Part shown: positions 1 to 7,005 of the stretch, piece by piece | Layout of the letters: every line of letters starts with the position of its first letter | Numbering within the stretch: position 1 is the first letter of the stretch | Assembly (NCBI GenBank): GCA_019894815.1 | Contig: JAGXNU010000051.1 | Location: 1 to 10,815 of the forward strand | Direction of reading: 5' to 3' | From: Promethearchaeota archaeon | GTDB lineage: Archaea > Asgardarchaeota > Lokiarchaeia > Sigyniarchaeales > SOKP01 | DNA length: 10,815 nucleotides | Program-made: the position numbers and the translations under genes | The notes under the pieces: generated by a model | Databases searched by the model: none | What the model was told of the DNA's origin: nothing | What the model saw: the letters and a program-made list of their open reading frames with translations, nothing else

Positions 1-2615
1 ACATAATTTAGACCTATAGAATGCGAGAATTTGATCGATCTTGGCTCTCCGCCGTGTTCACCACATATTCCACATTTTAAGCCAGGTCTCGTTTTCCTTC
101 CATTTTCAACGGCCATTTTCATGAGTTTTCCAACACCATCTTGATCTATAGTATCAAAGGGATTTTCCTTGAGGATCTCCTTGTTTAAGTAGATGGGTAG
201 AAATTTACTTTCAGCATCATCACGACTATAACCATATGTCATTTGTGTGAGATCATTTGTTCCAAAGGAAAAGAATTCAGCTTCAGTAGCAATCTCATCA
301 GCTGTGAGAGCTGCACGTGGGATTTCAATCATTGTACCGAACTTATAATCCAATTTTACACCATAGCTATCTATTGTTTCCTTGGCAACTCTTACGAGCT
401 GTTCTTTTACATATGTTAGTTCAGAGATCATACCTATCAAGGGGATCATAACTTCAGGAATGACATTTATCCCTTCAAGTTTTAATTCACAAGCGGCTTG
501 AAATATTGCTTTCACTTGCATTTCATTAATCTCAGGCCAAACAATTCCAAGTCTACAACCTCTTAATCCCATCATTGGATTCTCTTCAGAGAGCGATCTA
601 ATAAGCGATATTACCTTTTTCTTCTTCTTTATTTCTTCATCCAATGGACTTGTATTAAGGAGAGATTTTGATAAGTTATTCGTCATTTTCAATTCTTGGT
701 ACTCTAACATTACGGTAATCAATTCGGGTAAGAATTCATGAAGGGGAGGATCTAGTAATCTAATTGTTACTGGTTTGCCTTCCATTATTTTGAAAATCTC
801 GTAAAAATCTCCTTTCTGCATTGGTAAAATTTTATTGAGAGCTTCCATTCGCTCTTCTATTGTTCGAGACATTATCATTGCTTGGACAACTGGTAGGCGA
901 TCTTGTGACATGAACATGTGTTCTGTTCTTGTTAGACCAATACCTTCTGCTCCAAATTCTAAAGCAGTTGTAGCGTCAACAGATGTGTCAGCATTAGCTC
1001 TTACACCTAATGTTTTAAGCTCATCAGCAATTGTAAGAAGTTCGGAGAATTCTCCACTAATTTCTGGTTCTATTAAGGGTACTTTTCCCTCAATCACTCG
1101 TCCAGTAGTACCATCAATTGTAATGTAATCACCTTCTTTGATCTCTGTTTCTGCGACTCTAAATAATTTGTTTTCTTCATCAATTTCTATATCTTGAGCC
1201 CCAACAACAGCAGGTTTGCCCATGCCTCTTGCTACAACAGCAGCATGTGAAGTTTTACCGCCAAATTGAGTTAAAACACCGCTGGATGCATATAATCCAT
1301 GAACATCATCGGGCTTGGTTTGGGGACGTACTAAGATTAATTCAGTATCTCCAGCATTTGCTAATGCTTCTGTGGTGTCAGCATCAAATATTGCTTTTCC
1401 AGAAATAGCTCCAGGAGAAGCATTTATTCCTTTGGCTAATACACGAACAATGGCATTTTCATCAATGCTTTTAAATAGTAATTTGGAAAGCTTGAATGGA
1501 TCAATGCTCATTATTGCTTCTTCTTTACTTAGGAGCCCCTCCTTAACCATATCAACTGCGATTTTCACTGCTGCAGAAGGAGTTCTTTTCCCATTCCTTG
1601 TCTGTAAGAGGTAAAGAGTTCCTTTTTCAACCGTAAATTCAATATCTTGCATATCTCTATAATGATTTTCGAGTTTTTCCATTGTTGCAGTTAGTTGTTT
1701 ATATATTTTAGGAAATTCCTCATTCATTTCTGATAGTTTCTTGGGAGTTCTAATTCCTGCAACCACATCCTCTCCTTGAGCATTCGCTAAGTATTCGCCA
1801 AATTTTACATTCTCGCCAGTTGATGGATCTCTTGTAAATGCTACACCAGTAGCGGAATCCCATCCCATATTACCAAACACCATTATTTGAATATTAACTG
1901 CTGTCCCATAATTCGGTATATTACTAATCCTCCTATAAGTAATAGCACGCTTAGTATTCCAGGATTTGAAGACTGCTTCAATTGATAAATTTAGTTGTTT
2001 GAATGGATCTTGAGGAAATGGTGAACCAATCTCTTTTTCATATAGAGCTTTATAATCTGCAATTATTTTTTGTAAATCTACAATTGTAAGATCTGTATCT
2101 TGTGCAGTACGAGAAATTTCACGCTTAAATTTATCAAGAATTCTTTCAAATTTCTCAGCTCCAACACTCATTACAACATCTCCAAACATCTGAATGAATC
2201 TACGATAACTATCATAAGCAAAACGTGGATTCTCTGTTTGTTCAGCCATACCAACAACAGATTCATCATTTAAGCCCAAGTTTAAAACTGTGTCCATCAT
2301 CCCAGGCATACTCAAAAATGACCCGGATCGAATCGAAAGCAATAATGGGTTTTTTACATCCCCGAATTTCTTCTTTACTTTAATCTCTAAGTCTTTCATA
2401 TGATGATTAACAAGGGGTATCAATTTTTTCATAAATTCTTCTGGTTTCTCAAAATATGAGTTGCAAGCTTGCATAGTGATGGTGAACCCTGGAGGTATAT
2501 TTAAACCCATCCTTGTCATTTCAGCTAGACCTGCTCCTTTCCCTCCTAAAAGATGTTTTAGATCTTTACTTCCTTCCTCAAACTTGTATATCAGTTTTTC
2601 ATTTATCGTGGTCAT
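1..2615 (-). CDS. ppdK: Pyruvate, phosphate dikinase (3' end cut by window edge)
   Basis: Cytoplasmic enzyme that interconverts pyruvate + ATP + Pi and PEP + AMP + PPi. 871 codons are visible. The N-terminal ATP-grasp part shows GGKGAGLAEM (24-33), SIRSG (94-98) and LSMPGMMDTV (101-110). The swivelling phosphohistidine domain carries TSHAAVVARG with catalytic His457 and, two residues earlier, Thr455, the position phosphorylated by the PPDK regulatory protein in plants and bacteria. The C-terminal PEP/pyruvate barrel shows FGTNDLTQM (from 784) and CGICGEHGGEP with catalytic Cys851. Spacing matches the well-studied clostridial enzyme (His455, Cys831) closely. By family length only about 20-25 residues are missing past position 1. 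The ATG at 2615 is chosen because the following residues align with the canonical N-terminus, and GTGAT lies 7 nt upstream as a weak Shine-Dalgarno. It appears to be its own transcription unit, 163 bp after the HAD gene. In archaea it may serve glycolysis or gluconeogenesis; the direction cannot be read from sequence. Confidence 0.97.
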   Translation of the reverse strand, partial: MTTINEKLIYKFEEGSKDLKHLLGGKGAGLAEMTRMGLNIPPGFTITMQACNSYFEKPEEFMKKLIPLVNHHMKDLEIKVKKKFGDVKNPLLLSIRSGSFLSMPGMMDTVLNLGLNDESVVGMAEQTENPRFAYDSYRRFIQMFGDVVMSVGAEKFERILDKFKREISRTAQDTDLTIVDLQKIIADYKALYEKEIGSPFPQDPFKQLNLSIEAVFKSWNTKRAITYRRISNIPNYGTAVNIQIMVFGNMGWDSATGVAFTRDPSTGENVKFGEYLANAQGEDVVAGIRTPKKLSEMNEEFPKIYKQLTATMEKLENHYRDMQDIEFTVEKGTLYLLQTRNGKRTPSAAVKIAVDMVKEGLLSKEEAIMSIDPFKLSKLLFKSIDENAIVRVLAKGINASPGAISGKAIFDADTTEALANAGDTELILVRPQTKPDDVHGLYASSGVLTQFGGKTSHAAVVARGMGKPAVVGAQDIEIDEENKLFRVAETEIKEGDYITIDGTTGRVIEGKVPLIEPEISGEFSELLTIADELKTLGVRANADTSVDATTALEFGAEGIGLTRTEHMFMSQDRLPVVQAMIMSRTIEERMEALNKILPMQKGDFYEIFKIMEGKPVTIRLLDPPLHEFLPELITVMLEYQELKMTNNLSKSLLNTSPLDEEIKKKKKVISLIRSLSEENPMMGLRGCRLGIVWPEINEMQVKAIFQAACELKLEGINVIPEVMIPLIGMISELTYVKEQLVRVAKETIDSYGVKLDYKFGTMIEIPRAALTADEIATEAEFFSFGTNDLTQMTYGYSRDDAESKFLPIYLNKEILKENPFDTIDQDGVGKLMKMAVENGRKTRPGLKCGICGEHGGEPRSIKFSHSIGLNY

Positions 2616-2670
2616 TTATTTAATCACTATCATATTCATGTAAGTTTTAATTGATTAAAGTAAGAACTTC

Positions 2671-2690
2671 TAATTATAAGATTTATTTGT
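2671..2690 (-). promoter_or_regulatory. Candidate BRE/TATA promoter of ppdK
   Basis: On the minus strand a purine/A-rich BRE-like stretch (2681-2690, ACAAATAAAT) is followed by CTTATAATTA (2671-2680). The expected start of transcription would be near 2650, giving a leader of roughly 35 nt. Called by eye in A+T-rich DNA, so only moderately reliable. Confidence 0.4.
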
Positions 2691-2778
2691 AAAACCTTTA
2701 GCATGATAAATGTAATAATATCTATTAAGAAATAAAATTTTCGAATTGCGGAAGATGAGGACAATGGGAATTTAGTGG

Positions 2779-3582
2779 TTATTTCAATGCATCAAGAAGT
2801 TCCCATATTCCCTCGATTATGAAGTCAGGTTTAAGTTCCTCACTCTCATTAATCATGGTCAAAGTGGTCTCTCCTGATAACACGCAACATGTTGTAACTC
2901 CTGCATTTATTCCCATTTTTATATCAGTATATAATCGATCTCCGAACATAACAGCATCTTTGGGATCAATTTTCAATGAATCAAGTTTAAATAGTATCAT
3001 TTCTTTGTTCGGTTTACCAAAAACTCTTGGCATCCTTTCAGTAGCTTTTTCAAGTAAAGCAGCTATTCCTCCAGCATCAGGTATGTATCCGCTTTTAGTA
3101 GGGCATCTATTATCTAAATGGGTTGCAATATATGGGATATCATTTTGTAGTAACATCGCTGCTTTTACTAAACGATTATAGATTAATTCTTGATCAAAAG
3201 CGAGTACTAAAATTTCTGGATCATTTTCTGTTAAAATAAACCCTTGCTCTCTAAATTCTTTTTTAAGAGATTCAGTACCCATCAAGAAAATTCTCTCATA
3301 TGAATTCTTTTTTAAATAATCAATGGTAGGATGTTGAGATAAGATTAAATTTTCAATAGATATTTCAATTTTGAGCGTTTTTAATTTCATTAGATAATCC
3401 TTGGTAGATTTACTCGAATTATTTGATAGAAAGTAAAATTTCTTTTTTTTTTTTTTAAGAAGTTCAATTAGCTCCAACACACCATCAAATAGGATATCTT
3501 CTAAATAAATTGTACCATCAAGATCAAAAAAGTAGACGCTCTTTTTTGTTAACGTTGATAAATCTCTATCAATTAGCGCCAT
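2779..3582 (-). CDS. HAD-superfamily hydrolase, NagD-like (subfamily IIA)
   Basis: Probable cytoplasmic Mg2+-dependent phosphatase of the NagD/p-nitrophenyl-phosphatase/phosphoglycolate-phosphatase group. The physiological substrate cannot be told from sequence. All four HAD motifs are visible: motif I FDLDGTIY with nucleophile Asp20 and Asp22; motif II FLSNNSS with Ser53; the motif III lysine in GKPNKE (Lys190); motif IV GDRLYTDI with Asp215 and Asp220. The long insert between motifs II and III is the C2-type cap typical of this subfamily, and 267 residues is the normal length. The ATG at 3582 has no Shine-Dalgarno, but a good TATA box sits about 30 bp upstream, so a short-leader or leaderless mRNA is likely. 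One oddity is Lys43-Lys48, encoded by a run of 14 A followed by GAAA, inside the helix between motifs I and II; this is a slippage-prone site. Neighbours give no substrate hint. Confidence 0.93.
   Translation of the reverse strand: MALIDRDLSTLTKKSVYFFDLDGTIYLEDILFDGVLELIELLKKKKKKFYFLSNNSSKSTKDYLMKLKTLKIEISIENLILSQHPTIDYLKKNSYERIFLMGTESLKKEFREQGFILTENDPEILVLAFDQELIYNRLVKAAMLLQNDIPYIATHLDNRCPTKSGYIPDAGGIAALLEKATERMPRVFGKPNKEMILFKLDSLKIDPKDAVMFGDRLYTDIKMGINAGVTTCCVLSGETTLTMINESEELKPDFIIEGIWELLDALK
3443..3456. repeat. 14-nt T/A homopolymer inside the HAD gene
   Basis: Fourteen consecutive T on the plus strand are A14 in the coding strand, encoding most of six consecutive lysines. The frame is intact on both sides, so the stated length is compatible with a functional gene. 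A one-base miscall or slip would break it. Confidence 0.95.
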
Positions 3583-3608
3583 TAAGAATCAGAATTATCT
3601 AGGTTTTG

Positions 3609-3618
3609 ATTTATATTA
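3609..3618 (-). promoter_or_regulatory. TATA box of the HAD gene
   Basis: Minus-strand TAATATAAAT, preceded by ATTTTG as a weak BRE. Its centre is about 32 bp upstream of the ATG at 3582, predicting a leader of only a few nucleotides. That fits the lack of a Shine-Dalgarno sequence. Confidence 0.5.
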
Positions 3619-3681
3619 CAAAATGTTAATTGTATAAAAAAGTTATGCAGAGGAATTATGTAACCTTAAAAAGAATTACTT

Positions 3682-3699
3682 AGAAAATATATAAAAAAA
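3682..3699 (-). terminator. Candidate poly-U terminator after the RGG membrane gene
   Basis: About 45 nt past the stop of the 3742-5205 gene the transcript reads CTTTTTTTATATATTTTC. A U7 tract plus a U4 tract with no hairpin is the archaeal intrinsic-termination style. A second U6 tract follows at about 3637-3642. Confidence 0.35.
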
Positions 3700-3741
3700 G
3701 TGGAAATTAGTTATTTAGATTTAATATTAGGGGATGATGAT

Positions 3742-5205
3742 CTATTTAGTTATTGGAGTCCCACACCACTTACAAAATTTCGCTCCCAGGATGATTTTAC
3801 TTCCACAATATGAACATGCTTTAGAATTTGCTGGCGTAGTTATTCCTGATTCACCTAATTTTCTTCCTTCTACTTTTCCTCCACAGTTTGGACAGTATTG
3901 AGAGTCTTGTCTTAAACTTGCTTCACACCGCACACATTTTAATATTGTTTCAGGTTTCTTTTTTGGTTCAGCTTTCAGGGTTGCTTTTGGAGATACTTTT
4001 GATTCTGGTTTAGTTTTGAGTTTCTTCTGACTTTTACGTGCAATAAAAGCGACAATTACTATAACTCCAACAACGATAATAAGAGTAATCAAGATTGGTT
4101 GCAAATCTAACCATCTATCAATGCTGTTAATACCAGTATCGTAGGTCACATCAAAGGTAATAGTTGTTGATTCGTCCAGAGAGAGCATTGGATCAAAGTA
4201 GATGAAGAAATACCAATTACCATCATTTGGAACTGTAAAGGTGTCAGTTGAAACTATGTCTACTGATCCAAGGAAAAAATCAGTATAGGTAAAATCCACA
4301 ACATCTGCCGCAGAATACGTAATTGTATAATTTACATCAACGGGAGATGCTTGATCATTATACCATACAACATAATAATCATTAGCTGCTGAAATTGGTA
4401 ATACTCCATTTCCTGTGACCGTATTTGAATCATCTACGTAAAATACTGGTGAACCAAAATTATCCCATTCATACATGTCGGATCCATCAGCTATAAAGAA
4501 ATCAATAGAACTTGATGCATTAAAATTATACGTAAGAGAAGAACCGGGTCTTAAATAAATTGAATAGTATTGATAATTATTCTGTATAACATTGATATTA
4601 TTTGCATCACCACCATTCTTCGTAGTTCTTGGAAGATTTTCGAAAGGACTGTCCCAGATCGCAAATGTAATATTGCTGGAGTAAGATTGTATGGAATATG
4701 TTATATCATTATCTGCTTTAATGTTTTCATATTCATACCAGTATTCATTAAAATAAATTGTTTCAGTTGAACGATAGGTTACATAACCAGAATTATCTGC
4801 TGAGCTGAATGGAAACCATATTGCAACACCAAGCACGGGTAATAATATCAAGGAGAAAACTATCGCAATAATGATTCCTCCACCCATATACATTGGTGAA
4901 TAATACCAAGGTCGATAATAATAACCTGCCCACATCGGGGAATACCACCATCTCCGATACCATGGCCTGTACATTCCATATCCATAATATCTTCGACGTG
5001 GACGATAATAAGAGTGTCTATAAGGTCCACTTGGTGATCTTGAAACAATTCTTGTTGATCCAGTCCTCCCAAATGGAACTCCACTGGTTCGTCCACCGCT
5101 TCTAAAACTACCAGCTCCACCTCGAAATCCACCGCCTCGAAATCCACCGCCCATACTACCTCCTCGAAAACCTCCACCTCCTCTACTGCCACCCCCACGA
5201 GGCAT
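3742..5205 (-). CDS. RGG/Tyr-Arg-rich membrane protein with beta-rich ectodomain and two zinc ribbons
   Basis: I do not recognise this as a named family. In order along its 487 residues: an RGG/GGFRGG-rich tract (1-60); a Tyr/Arg/Trp/Pro-rich tract (62-106) with elements such as RPRRRYYGYG and YRRWWYSP; TM1 (about 111-133); a Ser/Thr/Asn/Tyr-rich beta-strand-like region (about 136-364); TM2 (about 371-388); a Lys-rich linker; and two CxxC...CxxC zinc ribbons with Cys424, 427, 438, 441 and Cys464, 467, 478, 481. The charge pattern suggests both ends are cytoplasmic and the beta region faces outside. The ectodomain holds two similar blocks (167-191 and 223-247) and two WYF-type strands (275-297, 329-355). 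It loosely recalls GOLD/emp24 or PPC-type sandwiches, but this is only a guess. The start at 5205 is fixed by a strong Shine-Dalgarno (GAGGTGA). It lies 2 nt after the CBS gene, so co-translation is likely. Gly-rich/Tyr-rich tracts before a TM also occur in bacterial DUF1517/Tim44-like proteins. Confidence 0.85.
   Translation of the reverse strand: MPRGGGSRGGGGFRGGSMGGGFRGGGFRGGAGSFRSGGRTSGVPFGRTGSTRIVSRSPSGPYRHSYYRPRRRYYGYGMYRPWYRRWWYSPMWAGYYYRPWYYSPMYMGGGIIIAIVFSLILLPVLGVAIWFPFSSADNSGYVTYRSTETIYFNEYWYEYENIKADNDITYSIQSYSSNITFAIWDSPFENLPRTTKNGGDANNINVIQNNYQYYSIYLRPGSSLTYNFNASSSIDFFIADGSDMYEWDNFGSPVFYVDDSNTVTGNGVLPISAANDYYVVWYNDQASPVDVNYTITYSAADVVDFTYTDFFLGSVDIVSTDTFTVPNDGNWYFFIYFDPMLSLDESTTITFDVTYDTGINSIDRWLDLQPILITLIIVVGVIVIVAFIARKSQKKLKTKPESKVSPKATLKAEPKKKPETILKCVRCEASLRQDSQYCPNCGGKVEGRKLGESGITTPANSKACSYCGSKIILGAKFCKWCGTPITK
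5121..5150. repeat. Two perfect 15-bp tandem copies encoding the GGFRG tract
   Basis: The plus-strand unit CTCGAAATCCACCGC occurs at 5121-5135 and again at 5136-5150, with degenerate relatives near 5161-5180. In the coding strand it encodes the repeated G-G-F-R-G motif. In-frame 15-bp units allow the RGG tract to grow or shrink by five residues without a frameshift. Confidence 0.9.
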
Positions 5206-5207
5206 TT

Positions 5208-6239
5208 TTAATTTTTCACCTCGCTAATCAAAGACTCAGCGCTTCCTTTTTGGCGAAATATGTAATCTCTATAAATTGCTCCTAAAAAGAGTAACATCGA
5301 AATAATTGACATTGTTAATCCTAAGCCATCTATAAAAACATTGGCAGGAGGAAAAGTTATTGAGAAAGCAATTCCAAAAAGGATCCACTCTAGTACCAAG
5401 AAGAATACTAAAAGATGGGGAATTATAGAGCGTGTGATCATTCCCGTACGAATATTTCTTGCATCTGAAAAACTTGCATAAATAATGGAAAATAAAGCTA
5501 AGATGCCGAATACTAGTATCAGAAAGCTACATATCACTATGAACACCCAAATCACACCATTTCGTGCCACTAAATCAAGAAACGGCACAAGAAAATCTGT
5601 TCCACGTGTTTCAAATAATTCAAAAGTTATTACACCACCACGTATTTCAGCCATGCCAAAGAAACTTAAGAGTTCGGCTTGATTTCCCATAAAAAAGCCA
5701 TATACTCCAATTAAGGGTAATAAAATACCAAGTACAAAACCTAATATTGAACTTGTACTAGCAAACCAAAATTCAGCATTTTTCGTATTTGTAACGGGTA
5801 TTAATCCTACCTCATCCACATCCGCATCAGGAATGAAACTCCAACAGTCTTGAATGGTACATACTCCGATCAACTTGTTATCAGAGACCACAGGGACAAC
5901 ATTTACATTTAAACCTTGCATTCTTGTAAATGCTTCTGTTACGGGTGTGTCAAGAGAAACGGGTTGGATTTTATACATTGCAGAAGTAACACTTGCAGTT
6001 TTCGAATCAATTCCTTCTGCTACAATGTTCTGAATGATATCGAAATCAGCAATTACACCGAGAATGTTTTCCGTTTTATTTTCTCTGACTACTAGATCTG
6101 GTACTCCTAATTCTTTCATTTTTTTAGCAGCATCTTGTATCGAAGCTGTGGAATCTATAATTCCATATTCATCATCAATGATCAAATCCTTAACAAAATA
6201 GTTTTTACTGGATAAGCCCATTTTTTTTTCATACCACAT
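5208..6239 (-). CDS. CBS-domain pair fused to a four-TM membrane domain
   Basis: 343 residues. Two CBS motifs form a likely Bateman module: CBS1 about 18-75 (with IIDSTASIQDAAKKM and GVIADFDI) and CBS2 about 83-137 (VVPVVSDNKLIGVCTIQDCW). CBS pairs usually bind adenine nucleotides or similar ligands and control an attached domain. The rest is hydrophobic, with TM segments near 163-184, 229-255, 272-296 and 305-324 and a 44-residue loop after the first. I do not recognise the TM domain; it lacks obvious transporter motifs. The Bateman module would be cytoplasmic and precede the membrane part. The ATG at 6239 is used; an in-frame ATG at 6221 (Met7), directly abutting an A-run, is a possible alternative. 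The stop is 2 nt before the RGG membrane gene, so the two are probably made together. A regulatory or scaffold role for the pair is inference only. Confidence 0.85.
   Translation of the reverse strand: MWYEKKMGLSSKNYFVKDLIIDDEYGIIDSTASIQDAAKKMKELGVPDLVVRENKTENILGVIADFDIIQNIVAEGIDSKTASVTSAMYKIQPVSLDTPVTEAFTRMQGLNVNVVPVVSDNKLIGVCTIQDCWSFIPDADVDEVGLIPVTNTKNAEFWFASTSSILGFVLGILLPLIGVYGFFMGNQAELLSFFGMAEIRGGVITFELFETRGTDFLVPFLDLVARNGVIWVFIVICSFLILVFGILALFSIIYASFSDARNIRTGMITRSIIPHLLVFFLVLEWILFGIAFSITFPPANVFIDGLGLTMSIISMLLFLGAIYRDYIFRQKGSAESLISEVKN
5216..5222 (-). promoter_or_regulatory. Strong Shine-Dalgarno of the RGG membrane gene
   Basis: GAGGTGA on the minus strand complements the anti-Shine-Dalgarno at the 3' end of 16S rRNA and ends 10 nt before the ATG at 5205. 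It is embedded in the last codons of the upstream CBS gene. This decides the start and supports an operon. Confidence 0.75.
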
Positions 6240-6275
6240 TTATCATTAAATTTGTTATGATAGATATTGAATTAA

Positions 6276-6286
6276 GTATAATAATC
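6276..6286 (-). promoter_or_regulatory. Candidate TATA box of the CBS/RGG operon
   Basis: Minus-strand GATTATTATAC, centred about 42 bp upstream of the ATG at 6239, predicting a leader of about 15-20 nt. The word TTAATTCAA (6267-6275) follows immediately on the same strand, between the TATA box and the predicted transcription start. Confidence 0.4.
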
Positions 6287-6377
6287 TTTTCATAGTCCAA
6301 TTAATGCTTTCGCTTAATCTACTTATTGATGAAATTGTAAAAATATAAAATTAGAAAATAAAAAGAATTAAATTACT

Positions 6378-6836
6378 TTATAAAAACTCAACACCTTCAA
6401 TTGATGCGGAGCTGTTAACAAGTTCTTGTGCTGCCTTCGTGGCCCGCATGACCTTCGCCATGTTTCCAACGAGTTTGAACTTTCCAGCCATTAAGCCTTG
6501 AATTGGATCGAGTTCTTTCTTTAAAACTTTTAACCAATTATCATAATTTCCCGAAAAGACAAATTCAACTGAGGGGGGTTCACCTTCTTTTAAAGGTACC
6601 GGATCGGAACCTGCTTTTAAAATTACATGTTCTTCCCCTGGACTTAATATTTTTCCTCCTGTACAATCGCCTTTATATAATCCTATGAACAATTTCACCT
6701 CTTCATCAAGGTTACCACTTGGTTGAACTACAAAAAGGAAGTCTCCTTCCCACCAAGAAGCAGCTGCTTTATAATTGGCGTTGTTGTTAATTGAATCAAC
6801 ATAAGCTTTAACCCATTCTTCAGAAAATACTTTCAT
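6378..6836 (-). CDS. SCP2 sterol-carrier-like lipid-binding protein
   Basis: 152-residue soluble protein of the SCP2 (sterol carrier protein 2-like) fold, a hydrophobic-pocket family that binds lipids or acyl chains. Supporting features are the N-terminal FSEEWVKAYVDSINNN helix, an alternating beta region in the middle, VEFVFSGNYDNWLKVLKK, and the C-terminal GKFKLVGNMAKVMRATKAAQ block, which is the family's most recognisable stretch. No signal peptide or TM is present, so it is probably cytoplasmic. The ATG at 6836 is preferred over an in-frame GTG at 6851. The residues added by the GTG are only four lysines after the start, GAAGTGA at 6849-6855 can act as Shine-Dalgarno for the ATG, and the TATA-like TTTAAAAA (6871-6878) would place the transcript start at about the GTG itself. 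It is transcribed singly, between the DUF1512 gene and the CBS operon. The ligand is unknown. Confidence 0.88.
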   Translation of the reverse strand: MKVFSEEWVKAYVDSINNNANYKAAASWWEGDFLFVVQPSGNLDEEVKLFIGLYKGDCTGGKILSPGEEHVILKAGSDPVPLKEGEPPSVEFVFSGNYDNWLKVLKKELDPIQGLMAGKFKLVGNMAKVMRATKAAQELVNSSASIEGVEFL

Positions 6837-6848
6837 TTTTTTTTTTTT
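6836..6848. repeat. 13-nt T/A homopolymer abutting the SCP2 start codon
   Basis: Coding-strand A13, the last A being the A of the ATG at 6836. It separates the candidate GTG (6851) from the ATG and leaves the 5' end unstructured. The frame of the GTG start depends on its exact length. Confidence 0.9.
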
Positions 6849-6870
6849 CACTTCTTATTTTTGATTGCGA

Positions 6871-6878
6871 TTTTTAAA
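6871..6878 (-). promoter_or_regulatory. Candidate TATA box of the SCP2 gene
   Basis: Minus-strand TTTAAAAA, centred about 38 bp upstream of the ATG at 6836. The predicted start of transcription near 6849 leaves a leader of about 13 nt and argues against the GTG at 6851. Confidence 0.35.
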
Positions 6879-6882
6879 TCAC

Positions 6883-6920
6883 ATTAATTAATTTTAATTC
6901 AATCGCTATTAATTAATTTT
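6883..6920. repeat. Direct repeat ATTAATTAATTTT, two copies 25 bp apart
   Basis: Identical 13-mers at 6883-6895 and 6908-6920 lie upstream of the SCP2 promoter, with TTAATTCAATCG (6894-6905) between and overlapping them. The spacing is about 2.4 helical turns. Composition is nearly pure A+T, so a regulatory meaning is only a possibility. Confidence 0.6.
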
Positions 6921-7005
6921 CTTCAAAAATAGTTAAATTTCAAACATGACAAAAATAATGAAGATATTAGAAGTAATAAAAAATGAATGATAAAAATCTT
7001 ATAAA

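Noticed and set aside
835..2643. Plus-strand open frames of 60-99 codons (835-1128, 1315-1614, 2461-2643)
   Set aside because: Antisense to the clearly coding ppdK, with no promoter, no family motifs and unlikely composition.
2646..2659. TTTAAT-TG-ATTAAA palindrome near the expected ppdK transcription start
   Set aside because: Pure A+T apart from one G; such palindromes are expected by chance in this composition, and no second copy was seen.
4860..5198. 112-codon minus-strand open frame, acidic and Val/Glu-rich
   Set aside because: It is a frame-shifted reading of the Gly/Arg repeat DNA of the RGG membrane gene; the repeats keep it open. It has no Shine-Dalgarno and no recognisable domain.
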